NCBI GenBank assembly: GCA_009782175.1
Contig: WRKR01000004.1
Span: forward strand, 26,370-90,369
Direction of reading: 5' to 3'
DNA length: 64,000 nucleotides
From: Cystobacterineae bacterium
GTDB taxonomy: Bacteria; Myxococcota; Myxococcia; Myxococcales; Myxococcaceae
A program made the translations under genes and the position numbers. This document shows positions 8,111-17,231 of this stretch, one piece after another (positions within the stretch are counted from its first letter, which is position 1; the number at the start of each line of letters is the position of its first letter). Under the pieces are notes generated by a model. It searched no databases. It was given only the letters and a program-made list of their open reading frames with translations, and was not told the origin of the DNA.

Positions 8111-9565
8111 CTACCACTGTCCAGAGGCGCCACCCCCCATTCTCACGGGGGGGTTCAGGGCAGACTTGGCCCACTCGGCGAAGCTTTGAGCGAGCTGAGT
8201 GAGAGAGGCCTTTTCTCTGGAAATTTCCCTGGGGCTCGTTTTTTCATAATTGAGTTCCGCCGACATACCTGTGCCTAAAACTTTCGCGGACGGGTTAAAA
8301 CTCCCCCCAGAGCTTGAAACCTCGGAACGTGTCATTGTGCATTGGATATTATCTCCGACGCGCTTGGCTGCTTCAGCGAAATTCCCTTGAAAAAGTGAGT
8401 TGATAAGCTCTTTTCCGGAAAGCTCACTGGGGGTTCCATGAAGGCTCAGCTCAAGACGGCTTGTCTTGCCTGAAGACGAGGCTATGCCGTTGAATGTGCC
8501 TTCAACGGTGGTTGTCAAAGTTCTTTCGGTTTCCGAGGTGTTCAGTTTATTCAAGTCAGCGAGGCTTTTGTACTGGCTTGAGTCGATGGAGAAACGCCGC
8601 TCTGCTGTCAGCTTAATGCTTCCGCTGGCGCTGCCGCCGTTGATGCTGAGTGCTCCCTCTGCCGCCTTGGAGCGCAAGTTTCCTTCGAGGTTCAGCCCCA
8701 ACGCCCCCTCGAGCCCAGCTGACATTTCCTCAGAAAAAACGAGGGCAGAAGGTTTTCCTTGTTCCAACTCAAGGCGTGCGGAGAGACTGGCTTTGGTCTC
8801 AGCGCCTGCACCGACTTCAAAGATGGATTTGAGGCCAAGCTTGGCTTGGAGTTGGCCGCTCACTTCCCCACTCAGCTCAATGGCGGATAGATGTTTGGCC
8901 AAAAACACTATATCGCCATCAAAGGCTGATTTTATTTGAGAAGGCGCGGTTAGAGCCATTCCCACAGGGGTGATACCAGCGGCCTGTATCGAGAAATATC
9001 CCGCTGCTCTGACAGCGTCTTGGGGGCTGTTGAAAGTAAATTCCACTTGAGAGCCCGCGCTTAAGAGGGCTCCTGCGCTCACTTCGGCTCCTGCTTTCAC
9101 TCCGGGTATTTTTATTTTGGCAAGGCTTGCCTCAACCCCGGCACCCAGTTTGCCACCTGTGCGCAAACTATAAGTTCCGTCTTCATTGCATTTCACCTCA
9201 ATATTTCCCTCGCCGGCCAGTTTTGCACCTTTGAAGCCCACGTCTCCTCCGAGGCTGATGGAGAGCGTGTCCTTTGGCTTGAGGTCGTATATCTGGTTAT
9301 CCCAGAAACAGTTGATGGGGCTCAACGCACAACTCAGGGCATTGTATGTTGGCTTTTTCGGCTTTTCCGGCGCTGATGGCTCGTATATATCCGGATTTCC
9401 TGGCGACTTTGTCTGAGTTTTCGGCGCTGATGGCTCGTATTTATCCTGCAAACCTGGTGTTTTGTTTTCCGGCGGCGGTGACACGTCTTTGGGAGTCCGT
9501 GTTTGCGGTGTGGTGTTGGATAGAGGAACATTTGTTTTGTTATTGATGTTGTTGATGGATGACAT
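8111..9565 (-). CDS. Unrecognised 484-aa protein with Pro-rich N-terminus and Gly/Ser/Ala-rich body
   Basis: I do not recognise a family. The first 90 or so residues are Asn/Thr/Pro/Lys-rich and low complexity, with two near-identical copies of 'YEPSAP' ('DKYEPSAPK' and 'DIYEPSAPE'). The remaining 390 residues are dominated by alternating Gly/Ser/Ala/Leu/Glu segments ('LGAGVEASLAKIKIPGVKAGAEVSAG' style, split here as a description) suggesting beta-strand-rich repeats. No signal peptide or transmembrane helix is evident. The ATG 'MSSINNINN' was chosen; an earlier in-frame codon adds 32 residues of unlikely leader. The gene stands alone with its own terminator. The composition resembles some secreted or surface-exposed proteins, but function is unknown. 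Confidence 0.6.
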   Translation of the reverse strand: MSSINNINNKTNVPLSNTTPQTRTPKDVSPPPENKTPGLQDKYEPSAPKTQTKSPGNPDIYEPSAPEKPKKPTYNALSCALSPINCFWDNQIYDLKPKDTLSISLGGDVGFKGAKLAGEGNIEVKCNEDGTYSLRTGGKLGAGVEASLAKIKIPGVKAGAEVSAGALLSAGSQVEFTFNSPQDAVRAAGYFSIQAAGITPVGMALTAPSQIKSAFDGDIVFLAKHLSAIELSGEVSGQLQAKLGLKSIFEVGAGAETKASLSARLELEQGKPSALVFSEEMSAGLEGALGLNLEGNLRSKAAEGALSINGGSASGSIKLTAERRFSIDSSQYKSLADLNKLNTSETERTLTTTVEGTFNGIASSSGKTSRLELSLHGTPSELSGKELINSLFQGNFAEAAKRVGDNIQCTMTRSEVSSSGGSFNPSAKVLGTGMSAELNYEKTSPREISREKASLTQLAQSFAEWAKSALNPPVRMGGGASGQW

Positions 9566-9881
9566 AACATTTCTCGGGCGAGTGGTTGCCTTTATTTTTT
9601 TATCGGCAAAGAACCCAGAAAAGTTGCCTCTTGGGGAGGAAATTCCCAAATAAATAACCAAAAGTATGGGCTTTTCTCAAACCCTATCCTGACTGTATCA
9701 AGACAATGTTGTGAAGCCTGATGTGATGTTGAGGGTGTTCTATTATATTTGTATTTCAGTTAAGCGCAGCGGGAGGAAAACGCTCTGTCCACGCGCGCAT
9801 GGATGGGCTGGGTGTTAAGCCATGGCTAAACATCCAACATAAGCTGGTTTTTTCTTCATTTAACATTCAGAATAGTTTTAA
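9566..9881. other. Intergenic region upstream of the unrecognised gene
   Basis: About 310 bases between the unrecognised gene and the end of the MacB permease gene. It presumably holds the minus-strand promoter of the unrecognised gene. It is AT-richer than its surroundings toward 9660-9760 and 9840-9900, but I see no convincing conserved gene or regulatory box. Confidence 0.5.
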
Positions 9882-9924
9882 GGCAAAAACATTGAACAAC
9901 TCAATGTATGTATTTGTTTTTGCC
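9882..9924 (-). terminator. Probable terminator hairpin at the end of the MacAB operon
   Basis: GGCAAAAAC and GTTTTTGCC form an outer stem starting at the MacB stop codon. Nested inside is CATTGA/TCAATG with a five-base loop, followed in the minus-strand transcript by TTTTTG. The stems are AT-rich, so termination strength is uncertain. Confidence 0.5.
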
Positions 9925-11129
9925 TATTCATATCTCAATGCGTCAATGGGGTTGAGTGAGGCTGCGCGGCGTGCAGGGAAATAGCCAAAAACCACGCCAA
10001 TGAGTGCGGAGAAAACGAAAGAGAGCAAGTTAATGCTGGAGTCAAATATATAGGGGACTTGCATGAGGCTGGCCAAACCCACGGAGGCGCCGGTGGCCAG
10101 AAGAATGCCCAAAAGGCCGCCCAGTGCGGAAAGCACAACTGCCTCTATCAAAAATTGAAGCAAAACTTCATTCTCCAATGCACCAATGGCAAGGCGTATA
10201 CCTATTTCCCGGGTTCGCTCTGTCACGGACACCAACATAATATTCATAATGCCAATGCCGCCCACCAGCAGGCTGACGGCGGCCACGGCTCCCAGAAGTG
10301 CTGTCAAAATTTTGGTCGTCGAGGTGAGTGTCTCTGCAATCTGCCGCGTATCCATCACCCTGAAATCATCCTCACCGCTCTCTGCAATTTTTCGCCGCTC
10401 GCGCATCAAAGCATAGAGTTGCTCCTTCACCGCATCCATGGAGGCGCCCTGTTGCACAGAAACCATAAACCGCCCAATGTCCTGGCTTCCGGAGAGGCGG
10501 CGCTGCACCGTGCGCAACGGCATCACCAAAACATCATCCTGATCGTTCCCCATGGCTGCTTGTCCTTTGGATTTGAGCAGGCCAACCACCTCACAAGAAA
10601 AATTTTTGACGCGTATTTCACTGCCCACAGGGTTTTCGCGGCCAAACAAATGGTTGCGGACTGTCTCTCCGATGATGCACACCGCCTTGCCTGCCCTCTC
10701 CTCCGCGTCGTTAAAAATACGGCCAGAATCCAATGTCCAATTGGCTACGTGGAAATAGTCAGCGTTGCTGCCCACAGCCACCGTCAGCCAGTTTTTCGTC
10801 TGGTTAACCACCACCACGGCTTTGTTGACGACGGGCGCAACACCTGAAACCGCTGCAATTTGAGCGCGGACTGCCTCTATATCCGCCATTTTGAAACTGG
10901 GCGCTCCATCAGAGCCCCCAGGCCCAGAGCGCTGCCCTGGCACAACAATTAACTGGCTGCTGCCCATGGAAGCAATTTGGTCCGTGACGGACTTTGTGGC
11001 TCCATTTCCCAGCGTCACCAAAGTAATCACCGCGGCAATGCCAATGACAATGCCCAGCGTGGTTAAAATAGAGCGCATGAGGTTGCGGCGAATGGCGCGC
11101 AATGCCAGCAAAAAGGTATTCCACAACAT
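9924..11129 (-). CDS. macB: MacB-like ABC transporter permease
   Basis: 401-residue permease with the MacB layout: TM1 near residues 20-45 ('ILTTLGIVIGIAAVITLVTLG'), a periplasmic domain of about 220 residues, then three membrane segments at the C-terminus. A typical FtsX-family motif 'VSVTERTREIGIRLAIGA' precedes TM3. In E. coli, MacB is one chain with the ATPase in front; here the ATPase is a separate gene directly upstream whose stop overlaps this start (TGATG). Together with MacA and the outer-membrane factor it should form a tripartite pump exporting macrolides, peptides or lipids from the periplasm. It is the last gene of its operon. Confidence 0.9.
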   Translation of the reverse strand: MLWNTFLLALRAIRRNLMRSILTTLGIVIGIAAVITLVTLGNGATKSVTDQIASMGSSQLIVVPGQRSGPGGSDGAPSFKMADIEAVRAQIAAVSGVAPVVNKAVVVVNQTKNWLTVAVGSNADYFHVANWTLDSGRIFNDAEERAGKAVCIIGETVRNHLFGRENPVGSEIRVKNFSCEVVGLLKSKGQAAMGNDQDDVLVMPLRTVQRRLSGSQDIGRFMVSVQQGASMDAVKEQLYALMRERRKIAESGEDDFRVMDTRQIAETLTSTTKILTALLGAVAAVSLLVGGIGIMNIMLVSVTERTREIGIRLAIGALENEVLLQFLIEAVVLSALGGLLGILLATGASVGLASLMQVPYIFDSSINLLSFVFSALIGVVFGYFPARRAASLNPIDALRYE

Positions 11130-11833
11130 CAGAGGCTCTCCTCGTTGCGACGGTCGCTCTCTATTTTGCCGTCGACAAAGCGAATAATGCGTTTGGCATA
11201 GGCTGCAATATCAGGCTCGTGTGTCACCATGAGAATGGTAATGCCTTGCTCGCGGTTGAAACACCTAATCAACTCCATCACCTCTTGACTCATTTTGGTA
11301 TCCAGGTTGCCTGTGGGCTCATCTGCCAACAGCACAGAAGGTTGCGTCACAATGGCCCGCGCAATGGCTACGCGCTGTTGTTGCCCACCTGACAATTCTG
11401 CCGGCGTATGGTGCTCCCAACCCTTAAGCCCCACTTGCTCCAAAGCAACGTATGCCGCGGCACGGCGTTGGGCAGCAGGCTCCCGGCGATAGAGCAAGGG
11501 CAACTCCACATTTTCAAGCGCTGTCGTCCTCGACAAAAGGTTAAAACCCTGAAACACAAAACCCAGCTGGTGCCGCCGAAGCAAAGCGCGCTGGTTGCGT
11601 GTCAATGTTTCAACGTGCACCTCTTGAAACCCATAGCTGCCACCCGAGGGTATATCCAAACAACCCAGAATATTCATGGCTGTGGATTTGCCTGAGCCGC
11701 TGGGGCCCATAATGGCGACAAAATCACCCGCTGCAATGGAAAAGTCTATACCTTTGAGTGCCTGGAAGGTGACCTGGCCTTGCCCATATACTTTGGTGAC
11801 GTTAGAAAAGCGAATGAGAGGCTCGCTGCTCAT
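11129..11833 (-). CDS. MacB-type ABC transporter ATPase
   Basis: 234-residue ATPase with all motifs intact: Walker A 'GPSGSGKST', Q-loop 'FVFQGFNLL', signature 'LSGGQQQR', Walker B '[12 protein letters not shown]', H-loop 'MVTHEPD'. This matches the LolD/MacB/FtsE (MJ0796) group. It contrasts with the stripped FtsE copy elsewhere in the window. Its start overlaps the end of the macA gene in an ATGA, and its end overlaps the permease start, so the products are expected to be made together and to assemble as a split MacB. Confidence 0.95.
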   Translation of the reverse strand: MSSEPLIRFSNVTKVYGQGQVTFQALKGIDFSIAAGDFVAIMGPSGSGKSTAMNILGCLDIPSGGSYGFQEVHVETLTRNQRALLRRHQLGFVFQGFNLLSRTTALENVELPLLYRREPAAQRRAAAYVALEQVGLKGWEHHTPAELSGGQQQRVAIARAIVTQPSVLLADEPTGNLDTKMSQEVMELIRCFNREQGITILMVTHEPDIAAYAKRIIRFVDGKIESDRRNEESL

Positions 11834-13134
11834 GAGGCGGCACCCAACATTTCCGTAATCACTTCCATTCCAGGCTCAAGCGTTCCACCCACAATTTCTG
11901 TCACCTGGCCATTGGTTGGGCCTGTCTGAACATCCACCGACACAGGCTGGCCTTCCTGCAACACCCAAACCCGTGCACCACCTTCTTTTTGAGCTGTGGG
12001 GTTTTTGCGTGGAGAAGAAGGCCGCATTCTCGGCATGGGCATCAACTTGTTCATAATGCTGCCCGAAGGTTTTTTGGGGGTTGCAGCGGTTGCCGGCGGA
12101 GAAAAGCGCAAGGCGGCATTCGGCACCAAAAGCGCGTTCTCTTGCGTCACCGTTATAATTTCGGCCGTGGCCGTCATGCCTGGGCGCAAACTTAAGTCGT
12201 CATTATTCACCTCAAGCAAGGTTGGATAGGACACCACTCCGTCTTTGGTTTGAGAGCCAAAATCCACACGCGTAATAACGCCTGAATATTTCCGGCCGGT
12301 CCAGGCATCCACAGAGAATGTGGCTTGCTGGCCCACTTTTACTTGAGAAACATCGGCCTCATCCACATCCACCTGCAACTTCATCTTCGCCAGGTCGTCT
12401 GCCAAGCTAAACAACACGGGCGCCTGGAATGTGGCGGCAACCGTCTGCCCCGGCTCTATGTTTCGCATCAAAACAACGCCGTTAATGGGGGCGCGAATGC
12501 TGGCTTTAGCGAGGTTGGTTTCGTCTGACTGGAGGTTGGCTTTTGCCTGAATAACGGTTGCCTTGGCAACAGCCTCGTTTGCCTCGGCGCGTTTCAAATT
12601 CGCTTCGGCAGCATCCATTTCACTCTTGGAAGGGACTTTCCCGTCGGACAATTTCGAAACCTGTTTATAGCGCTCCAACAAGGCATGCGCTTCCATCGCC
12701 GTGGCTTTGCTCTGGGCAACGTGCGCCTCTGCTGCAAGCAAATCCGCCTTGGAGCGCGCCACAGAATCCTTGAGTTTGGAAAGGTCCAACTGCGCCAACA
12801 CCTGTCCTGTTTTGACGAAGTCATTGTTGTCCACAAATACTTCCGTAATAATGCCGGACAACTCGCTGCCCACATCTACCATATTCACCGGCTGCAAATT
12901 GCCTGTGGCAGACACCTTCACCACCAGTTTCCCTGTGGTGGCAGGCTCTGTTTTATAGCGCGGTCCATTCGCCTTGTCGTCAGAGCGAAAGAGCAAGAAG
13001 AGCCCCACCGCTACCACCAAAATGCCGGCAAAAATCCACCCCTTTTTGCGAGAAAAAAAACGGCTCTGCCCTTTGTGAAGAAGTTTTTTCAGTGCGGTGT
13101 CCTCTTCACCACCCGAAGTTTTGTCGGTTTTCAT
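11830..13134 (-). CDS. macA: MacA-like periplasmic adaptor (membrane fusion protein)
   Basis: 434 residues: a cytoplasmic start, one membrane helix near residues 33-50 ('GWIFAGILVVAVGLFLLF'), a barrel-sandwich hybrid half ('VSATGNLQPVNMVDVGSELSG'), a long alpha-hairpin rich in Ala/Lys/Glu, the second lipoyl half ('ASIRAPINGVVLMRNIEPGQTV') and a beta-barrel domain. A Pro/Met-rich stretch near residues 355-390 ('MNKLMPMPRMRPSSPRKN') interrupts the C-terminal domain and is unusual. It links the MacB pair in the inner membrane to the outer-membrane factor encoded just upstream, whose stop codon overlaps its start. Confidence 0.92.
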   Translation of the reverse strand: MKTDKTSGGEEDTALKKLLHKGQSRFFSRKKGWIFAGILVVAVGLFLLFRSDDKANGPRYKTEPATTGKLVVKVSATGNLQPVNMVDVGSELSGIITEVFVDNNDFVKTGQVLAQLDLSKLKDSVARSKADLLAAEAHVAQSKATAMEAHALLERYKQVSKLSDGKVPSKSEMDAAEANLKRAEANEAVAKATVIQAKANLQSDETNLAKASIRAPINGVVLMRNIEPGQTVAATFQAPVLFSLADDLAKMKLQVDVDEADVSQVKVGQQATFSVDAWTGRKYSGVITRVDFGSQTKDGVVSYPTLLEVNNDDLSLRPGMTATAEIITVTQENALLVPNAALRFSPPATAATPKKPSGSIMNKLMPMPRMRPSSPRKNPTAQKEGGARVWVLQEGQPVSVDVQTGPTNGQVTEIVGGTLEPGMEVITEMLGAAS

Positions 13135-14657
13135 GAGTTATCCTTTCCTGCTTGGGAGGATTCAGTCTGCGGCGACCAACCCCCCCCCAGTGCTTTATAC
13201 AAACGAATGAGCGCGAATATTCCATCCGCGCGAGTGCTGGCCAGGCTGTCTTCAAGCGACAGCACGCTGCGCTCGGTGTCTACCACGGACTGGAAGTCAA
13301 TAACGCCAGCGCCATAACGTTGGCGCGCAAGCAAGGCGGCATTCTTCGCTGCTTCAACAGCCCGCTCTAAGGCTTCAGCTCGCTCCCGGTTGCGAACAAT
13401 GGCCACCAACACATCCTCCACCTCTTGCAAAGCAGCCAGCACTGTCTGCTCATAACCCAGAAGTGTTTGCTCTCTCACCGCGTCTTGCACTTCCAGCTGC
13501 GCACGGAGGCGTCCACCCTGGAAAACAGGTGCCGCCACCCCGCCAAGCAAAGAATAGAAGAAGCCAAAACCATTCCCCATAGAAGCCTGGGTGAGCGCCT
13601 CAATGCCCACGGAGCCAGAAAGGTTGAGGGAGGGGTATAAGGCAGCTGTCGCCACACCTACGCGCGCCGTTTCTGCTGCCAGCTTTCGCTCAGCAACGCG
13701 TATGTCCGGGCGCTGGCGCAGCGTTTCTGCCGGAATGCCCACAGCAATCCGCGAGGGCATGGGGGGAAGCTCTCCTCCTGAAGCCAAACGCGCATGCAAA
13801 CTTCCGGGCAATTTTCCCAAAAGAATGTCCAGGCTGTGCTCCGCTGCGGCCAAGCTGCTTTCCAGGCTTGGCAAGTGGGAGAGTGTCTGCTCTCTTACAC
13901 TCTTTGCTTGCTCAACATCCTGTACGCTGACAAGGCCAGCCTGAGAGCGCAATTCCGTCAACTGAAGCGTTTCTGTCTGGCTCTCTAAGTTGCTGCGCGC
14001 AATGCCCAAACGTATTTGGAATGAGCGCACTTCAAAATAGTTTCGCGCCACCTCGGCCACCAAGGAAACCTGCGTGTCATTCAAACTCGCTTCGACGGAT
14101 GCTTCGTCAGCATCTGCAGCCTCAACACTTCGACGTATGCCGCCAAAAACATCAACCTCCCAGCTTGCATCAAAACCGGCACTCAAGGCGTTGCTGACAG
14201 CGCCACCGGAGGAATTGCCACCCCCACTCTTGGTGGACTGCCTTCGGCTTGCAGAGCCTGAAGCAGACACGCTTGGGTAATAGGCTGAAGCGGCCATGGC
14301 TCGACGGGCACGCGCCTCACGCAAGCGGGCTTGAGCTTTGCGCAAATCCAAGTTGGCTTTGAGGGCCTCGTCTATAAGCTCCGACAACAACGGCTCCTCC
14401 AGCTTCAGCCACCACTCTCGCAAATCCTCCGCCTCATGGGTATAGGTTATGGAATGGTTCGCACTGTCCAGCCGACTCCAATGCTCTGGAGCATTCAACT
14501 CCGGCTTGTGGTAATGCGGACCCACAGCACAGCCCGAAAGGAGAAGGCCTGCCAAGCCCATCAACCCCCCAACACCCGGCATTCCAAGGTGAAATACAGC
14601 GCTCATCCAATGCTTGTATCTGCTATATAAAGGCAATGAGTTCGTCACAAACGGCAT
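13131..14657 (-). CDS. NodT-family outer membrane efflux lipoprotein
   Basis: 508 residues, first gene of the four-gene efflux operon. It has a lipoprotein signal ending in the lipobox 'LLSGC' followed by 'AVGPHYHKPELNAPEHW', the classic mature N-terminus of NodT/OprM-type channel proteins. Two repeats of paired OEP helices follow, including 'NLDLRKAQARLREARARRAMA' style segments and 'LRQRPDIRVAERKLAAETARVG'. The trimer should provide the outer-membrane tunnel for the MacAB pump. The start is uncertain: three in-frame ATGs precede the lipobox, and the longest gives a basic n-region. Family members usually pair with RND pumps; an ABC partner here is less common. Confidence 0.9.
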   Translation of the reverse strand: MPFVTNSLPLYSRYKHWMSAVFHLGMPGVGGLMGLAGLLLSGCAVGPHYHKPELNAPEHWSRLDSANHSITYTHEAEDLREWWLKLEEPLLSELIDEALKANLDLRKAQARLREARARRAMAASAYYPSVSASGSASRRQSTKSGGGNSSGGAVSNALSAGFDASWEVDVFGGIRRSVEAADADEASVEASLNDTQVSLVAEVARNYFEVRSFQIRLGIARSNLESQTETLQLTELRSQAGLVSVQDVEQAKSVREQTLSHLPSLESSLAAAEHSLDILLGKLPGSLHARLASGGELPPMPSRIAVGIPAETLRQRPDIRVAERKLAAETARVGVATAALYPSLNLSGSVGIEALTQASMGNGFGFFYSLLGGVAAPVFQGGRLRAQLEVQDAVREQTLLGYEQTVLAALQEVEDVLVAIVRNRERAEALERAVEAAKNAALLARQRYGAGVIDFQSVVDTERSVLSLEDSLASTRADGIFALIRLYKALGGGWSPQTESSQAGKDNS

Positions 14658-14684
14658 AAAGCTACCTTCACCATTTTGGGGTTT

Positions 14685-14766
14685 CTTGAGTATTAACGTT
14701 CTTGGGCGTTTTTGGTTACCTGAGCATTAACGTTTTTCACCACTGTGGATTACCTGAGTATGAACG
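14685..14766. promoter_or_regulatory. Three 34-bp-spaced TGAG-AT-AACG repeats upstream of the efflux operon
   Basis: Three direct copies of a motif (CTTGAGTATTAACG, CCTGAGCATTAACG, CCTGAGTATGAACG) recur exactly 34 bases apart, with partial similarity in the spacers. They lie 30-110 bases upstream of the outer-membrane factor gene, in its expected promoter region. Regular spacing suggests a multi-site operator for an unidentified regulator; no regulator gene is adjacent. Confidence 0.55.
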
Positions 14767-14848
14767 ACATCCCCTGCCCATAAATTCAGTGCTTTTCAAA
14801 ATAAATATAAAATTGTCCTGAAATTATGGGTTTAGGCTATCAAAGCCC

Positions 14849-16060
14849 TCAGGCCTGCCGAGTGGGGACTTTGAAAAGCAAAACCATGGCCGCAATCAAC
14901 GCCAAAACGCCAGAGCCCACAAAGGCCACAACGCCACCCAGCTTGTCCCAAACCATGCCAAAGCTGGTGCTGGCAAGCAGTGCCGAAAACCCAATCAGCA
15001 TATGGTATGTACCCAAAGCTTTTCCTTGGGCATTTCCGCCAGAAAGTTCTGAAATTAAAGCTTTTTCAGCACCTTCAACCAGGCCGTTGGACATGCCATA
15101 TATAGCAGCCAATACCCAAAGCAAGGGGAGCGTTTGCGCAAAACCCATGGCCGACCATGTCACCGCATACACCACCCAACCCAAGGCCAAAATATTTCTC
15201 TTTCCATAGCGGTCCGCAAGGCGCCCTCCCGCAGTGGCTGTGCTGGCCTTCATCAGGTGTATGGCCAGCCAAAGCAGGGGGGCCATTATCGGCGATGCGC
15301 CCAATGTTGTCGCTTTCACGAGAATAAACACGTCCGTGGCATTCGCAAAAGCAAAGAGGGTTATGGGCAAGAGCGCTCGCTTCAAAGGCCTGGGCAATGC
15401 GGGAGGCAGCTTCGCTGAAACAGCTGGCCCAAACTGCCTTGAGGGCTCTTTCGTCAGCATAAGCACCACCAGGGCAAGCACACCGGGAACAGCTGCCCAC
15501 AAAAAAACGGTGCGCATCTGCTCCGCGCTGGCCGCTTCAGCCGTCCTCGCGCCAAGCCACCACAACAAACCGACGCTCAACACAGTGCCTATGGCTGCCC
15601 CCGCATGGTCCATGGCCCGGTGAAAACCATAGGCGCGCGCGCGCATGGAAGGAGGCGTGGCTTCGGCAATCAGCAGGTCGCGAGGCGTCGTCCTCAGGCC
15701 TTTGCCCATTCTATCGCCCATGCGAATACAAAGCACATGCCAAGGCGCAAAAGCAAAAGCGACCAGCGGGCGAAGCACGGTGGAGAGCCCATAGCCCCAC
15801 AGGACGAGTGGCTTTAGGCGCGTGCGCCTGTCTGAAAGCACTCCTGTCAAATATTTCAGAAGGTTGGCAATAAAATGGGCGGCACCTTCTACCAAGCCAA
15901 TGAAGGCGTTGGTTGCACCCAGCGTTGTGAGGAATAGGGGCAGGAGCGGAAAAATGGCTTCACTGGAAATATCCGTCAGCAAACTCACCCACCCAAGGCC
16001 TAAAACTGTGGCCGGAAGCTTTTTATGTTTTGCGAAGCTGACCTTGGAAGAATGTGCCAT
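14849..16060 (-). CDS. MFS transporter in the pst operon
   Basis: 403 residues with about 12 predicted membrane segments. The motif 'GDRMGKGLRTTPRDLLIAEATPP' after TM4 and 'GGRLADRYGKRN' at the second-half loop are typical of a widespread MFS drug/metabolite exporter group. The gene begins 37 bases after the phoU-arsC stop on the same strand, so it is probably transcribed with the phosphate genes. Its substrate cannot be read from sequence. The phosphate and ArsC-like context makes phosphate, phosphonate or arsenic species reasonable guesses, but it could equally be a general exporter. Confidence 0.85.
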   Translation of the reverse strand: MAHSSKVSFAKHKKLPATVLGLGWVSLLTDISSEAIFPLLPLFLTTLGATNAFIGLVEGAAHFIANLLKYLTGVLSDRRTRLKPLVLWGYGLSTVLRPLVAFAFAPWHVLCIRMGDRMGKGLRTTPRDLLIAEATPPSMRARAYGFHRAMDHAGAAIGTVLSVGLLWWLGARTAEAASAEQMRTVFLWAAVPGVLALVVLMLTKEPSRQFGPAVSAKLPPALPRPLKRALLPITLFAFANATDVFILVKATTLGASPIMAPLLWLAIHLMKASTATAGGRLADRYGKRNILALGWVVYAVTWSAMGFAQTLPLLWVLAAIYGMSNGLVEGAEKALISELSGGNAQGKALGTYHMLIGFSALLASTSFGMVWDKLGGVVAFVGSGVLALIAAMVLLFKVPTRQA

Positions 16061-16097
16061 TTAAAAACCCATGCCGCTCTCACAACCTGGGCTTTTT

Positions 16098-17228
16098 TCA
16101 GTGCTTTTCTCTGTTTGAGGATGACTTTAAATTCTCAATTTGCCTGCGCAACTCGTCGCGGACATTTCTAAAGGCAGAAAGCACTTCCTCTTCAGAGCCC
16201 TCTATGGTTTCTGGGTTAACCAGGGGCCAAGCAACCCTGCGCGAAATGTTTCCGGGTACAGAGCACTCATCCTTGGAACATAGCCTCACAAAAGTATCCA
16301 CATCTCCCATGGGCACAGCCGAAAACCCTTTGGGTCGCTGAGTGGAAATATCAATCCCTATTTCTTTCATCACCTCAATGGCCCGCGGATGAACAACAGC
16401 TGCTGGTTTCAAACCTGCACTCCAAATGCGAACAGAGGATGGCAAAAACTTGCGAGCCAAACCTTCGGCCATTTGGCTCTGCACCGAATTTTCAATGCAC
16501 ACAAAAAGAACGCCTCGGGGAATGCGCGGCTCCCGAGCGTTCCCCAGGCGTCCAGCGTGCCGAATATCCGTTGCTTTCACCATGAATACCACCATTTCAG
16601 CCAAATTGGTGGCGTGGTCTCCAATGCGCTCGAGATATTTTGAAACAGATTGGATTTTTGTCGCCCTATAAATGTTTCGAACATCTTCCATCATATAGGT
16701 CAGCATCTCTCGAAAAATCTGCCCATAATAAAAATCCAAAGACTGATCCTTCTCAATGACTTGTTCTGCTTGCTCCGCATCACGGCTGACAAAAGCATCC
16801 AAGGCACTGCGCACCATCTCTTGCGCAATTTTAGCCATGTGCTGCAAATCCACATAAGGCTTTAAGGGAGGCACCATGTTGAGCTCAATCACCCGCTCAC
16901 AAATGTTGACTGCCAAATCCCCAATGCGCTCCAAGTCTGTCACCATTTTCATCACCGTGGTGATGGCACGCAAGTCGGACGCCACAGGCTGCCTTCTGGC
17001 CAAAACCCTCAAACAAAGCTCGTCAATATCCAATTCGAGTTTGTTAACCTCATTGTCCAACTCAATCATCTGATGTGCCAACTCGCTGTCTCTCCCCAGC
17101 AAGGACTTGATGCCAACGGCAATCATCTCCTCTACTTTTGCGCCCATAAGCAGCAGTTGCTCGCGAATTTTGCGAAGCTCACCATCATATTTTTGTGCTG
17201 TATGTTTGAATGTCATCATCGCCAACAT
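16098..17228 (-). CDS. phoU: PhoU fused to a degenerate ArsC/low-molecular-weight phosphatase domain
   Basis: 376 residues. Residues 5-225 form PhoU with its two three-helix repeats, each carrying the metal-site motif ('TDLERIGDLAVNI' near 97 and 'KYLERIGDHATNLAE' near 198). PhoU links the PstSCAB transporter to PhoR and keeps it off when phosphate is plentiful. From about 237 comes a thioredoxin-linked ArsC-like domain: 'VLFVCIENSVQSQMAEGL', 'WSAG', 'GIDIS' and a C-terminal 'FRNVRDELRRQIE' helix. The P-loop Cys244 and later Cys317 and Cys322 are present, but the invariant P-loop Arg is Gln250 and the general-acid Asp is Asn338. Catalysis is therefore doubtful; a binding or sensing role is possible. 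The gene follows pstB by three bases. Confidence 0.9.
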   Translation of the reverse strand: MLAMMTFKHTAQKYDGELRKIREQLLLMGAKVEEMIAVGIKSLLGRDSELAHQMIELDNEVNKLELDIDELCLRVLARRQPVASDLRAITTVMKMVTDLERIGDLAVNICERVIELNMVPPLKPYVDLQHMAKIAQEMVRSALDAFVSRDAEQAEQVIEKDQSLDFYYGQIFREMLTYMMEDVRNIYRATKIQSVSKYLERIGDHATNLAEMVVFMVKATDIRHAGRLGNAREPRIPRGVLFVCIENSVQSQMAEGLARKFLPSSVRIWSAGLKPAAVVHPRAIEVMKEIGIDISTQRPKGFSAVPMGDVDTFVRLCSKDECSVPGNISRRVAWPLVNPETIEGSEEEVLSAFRNVRDELRRQIENLKSSSNREKH

Positions 17229-17231
17229 GCC

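Noticed and set aside
9924..11833. Second ftsEX locus
   Set aside because: The permease has the large periplasmic domain and motif order of MacB, and the MacA and outer-membrane factor genes are attached.
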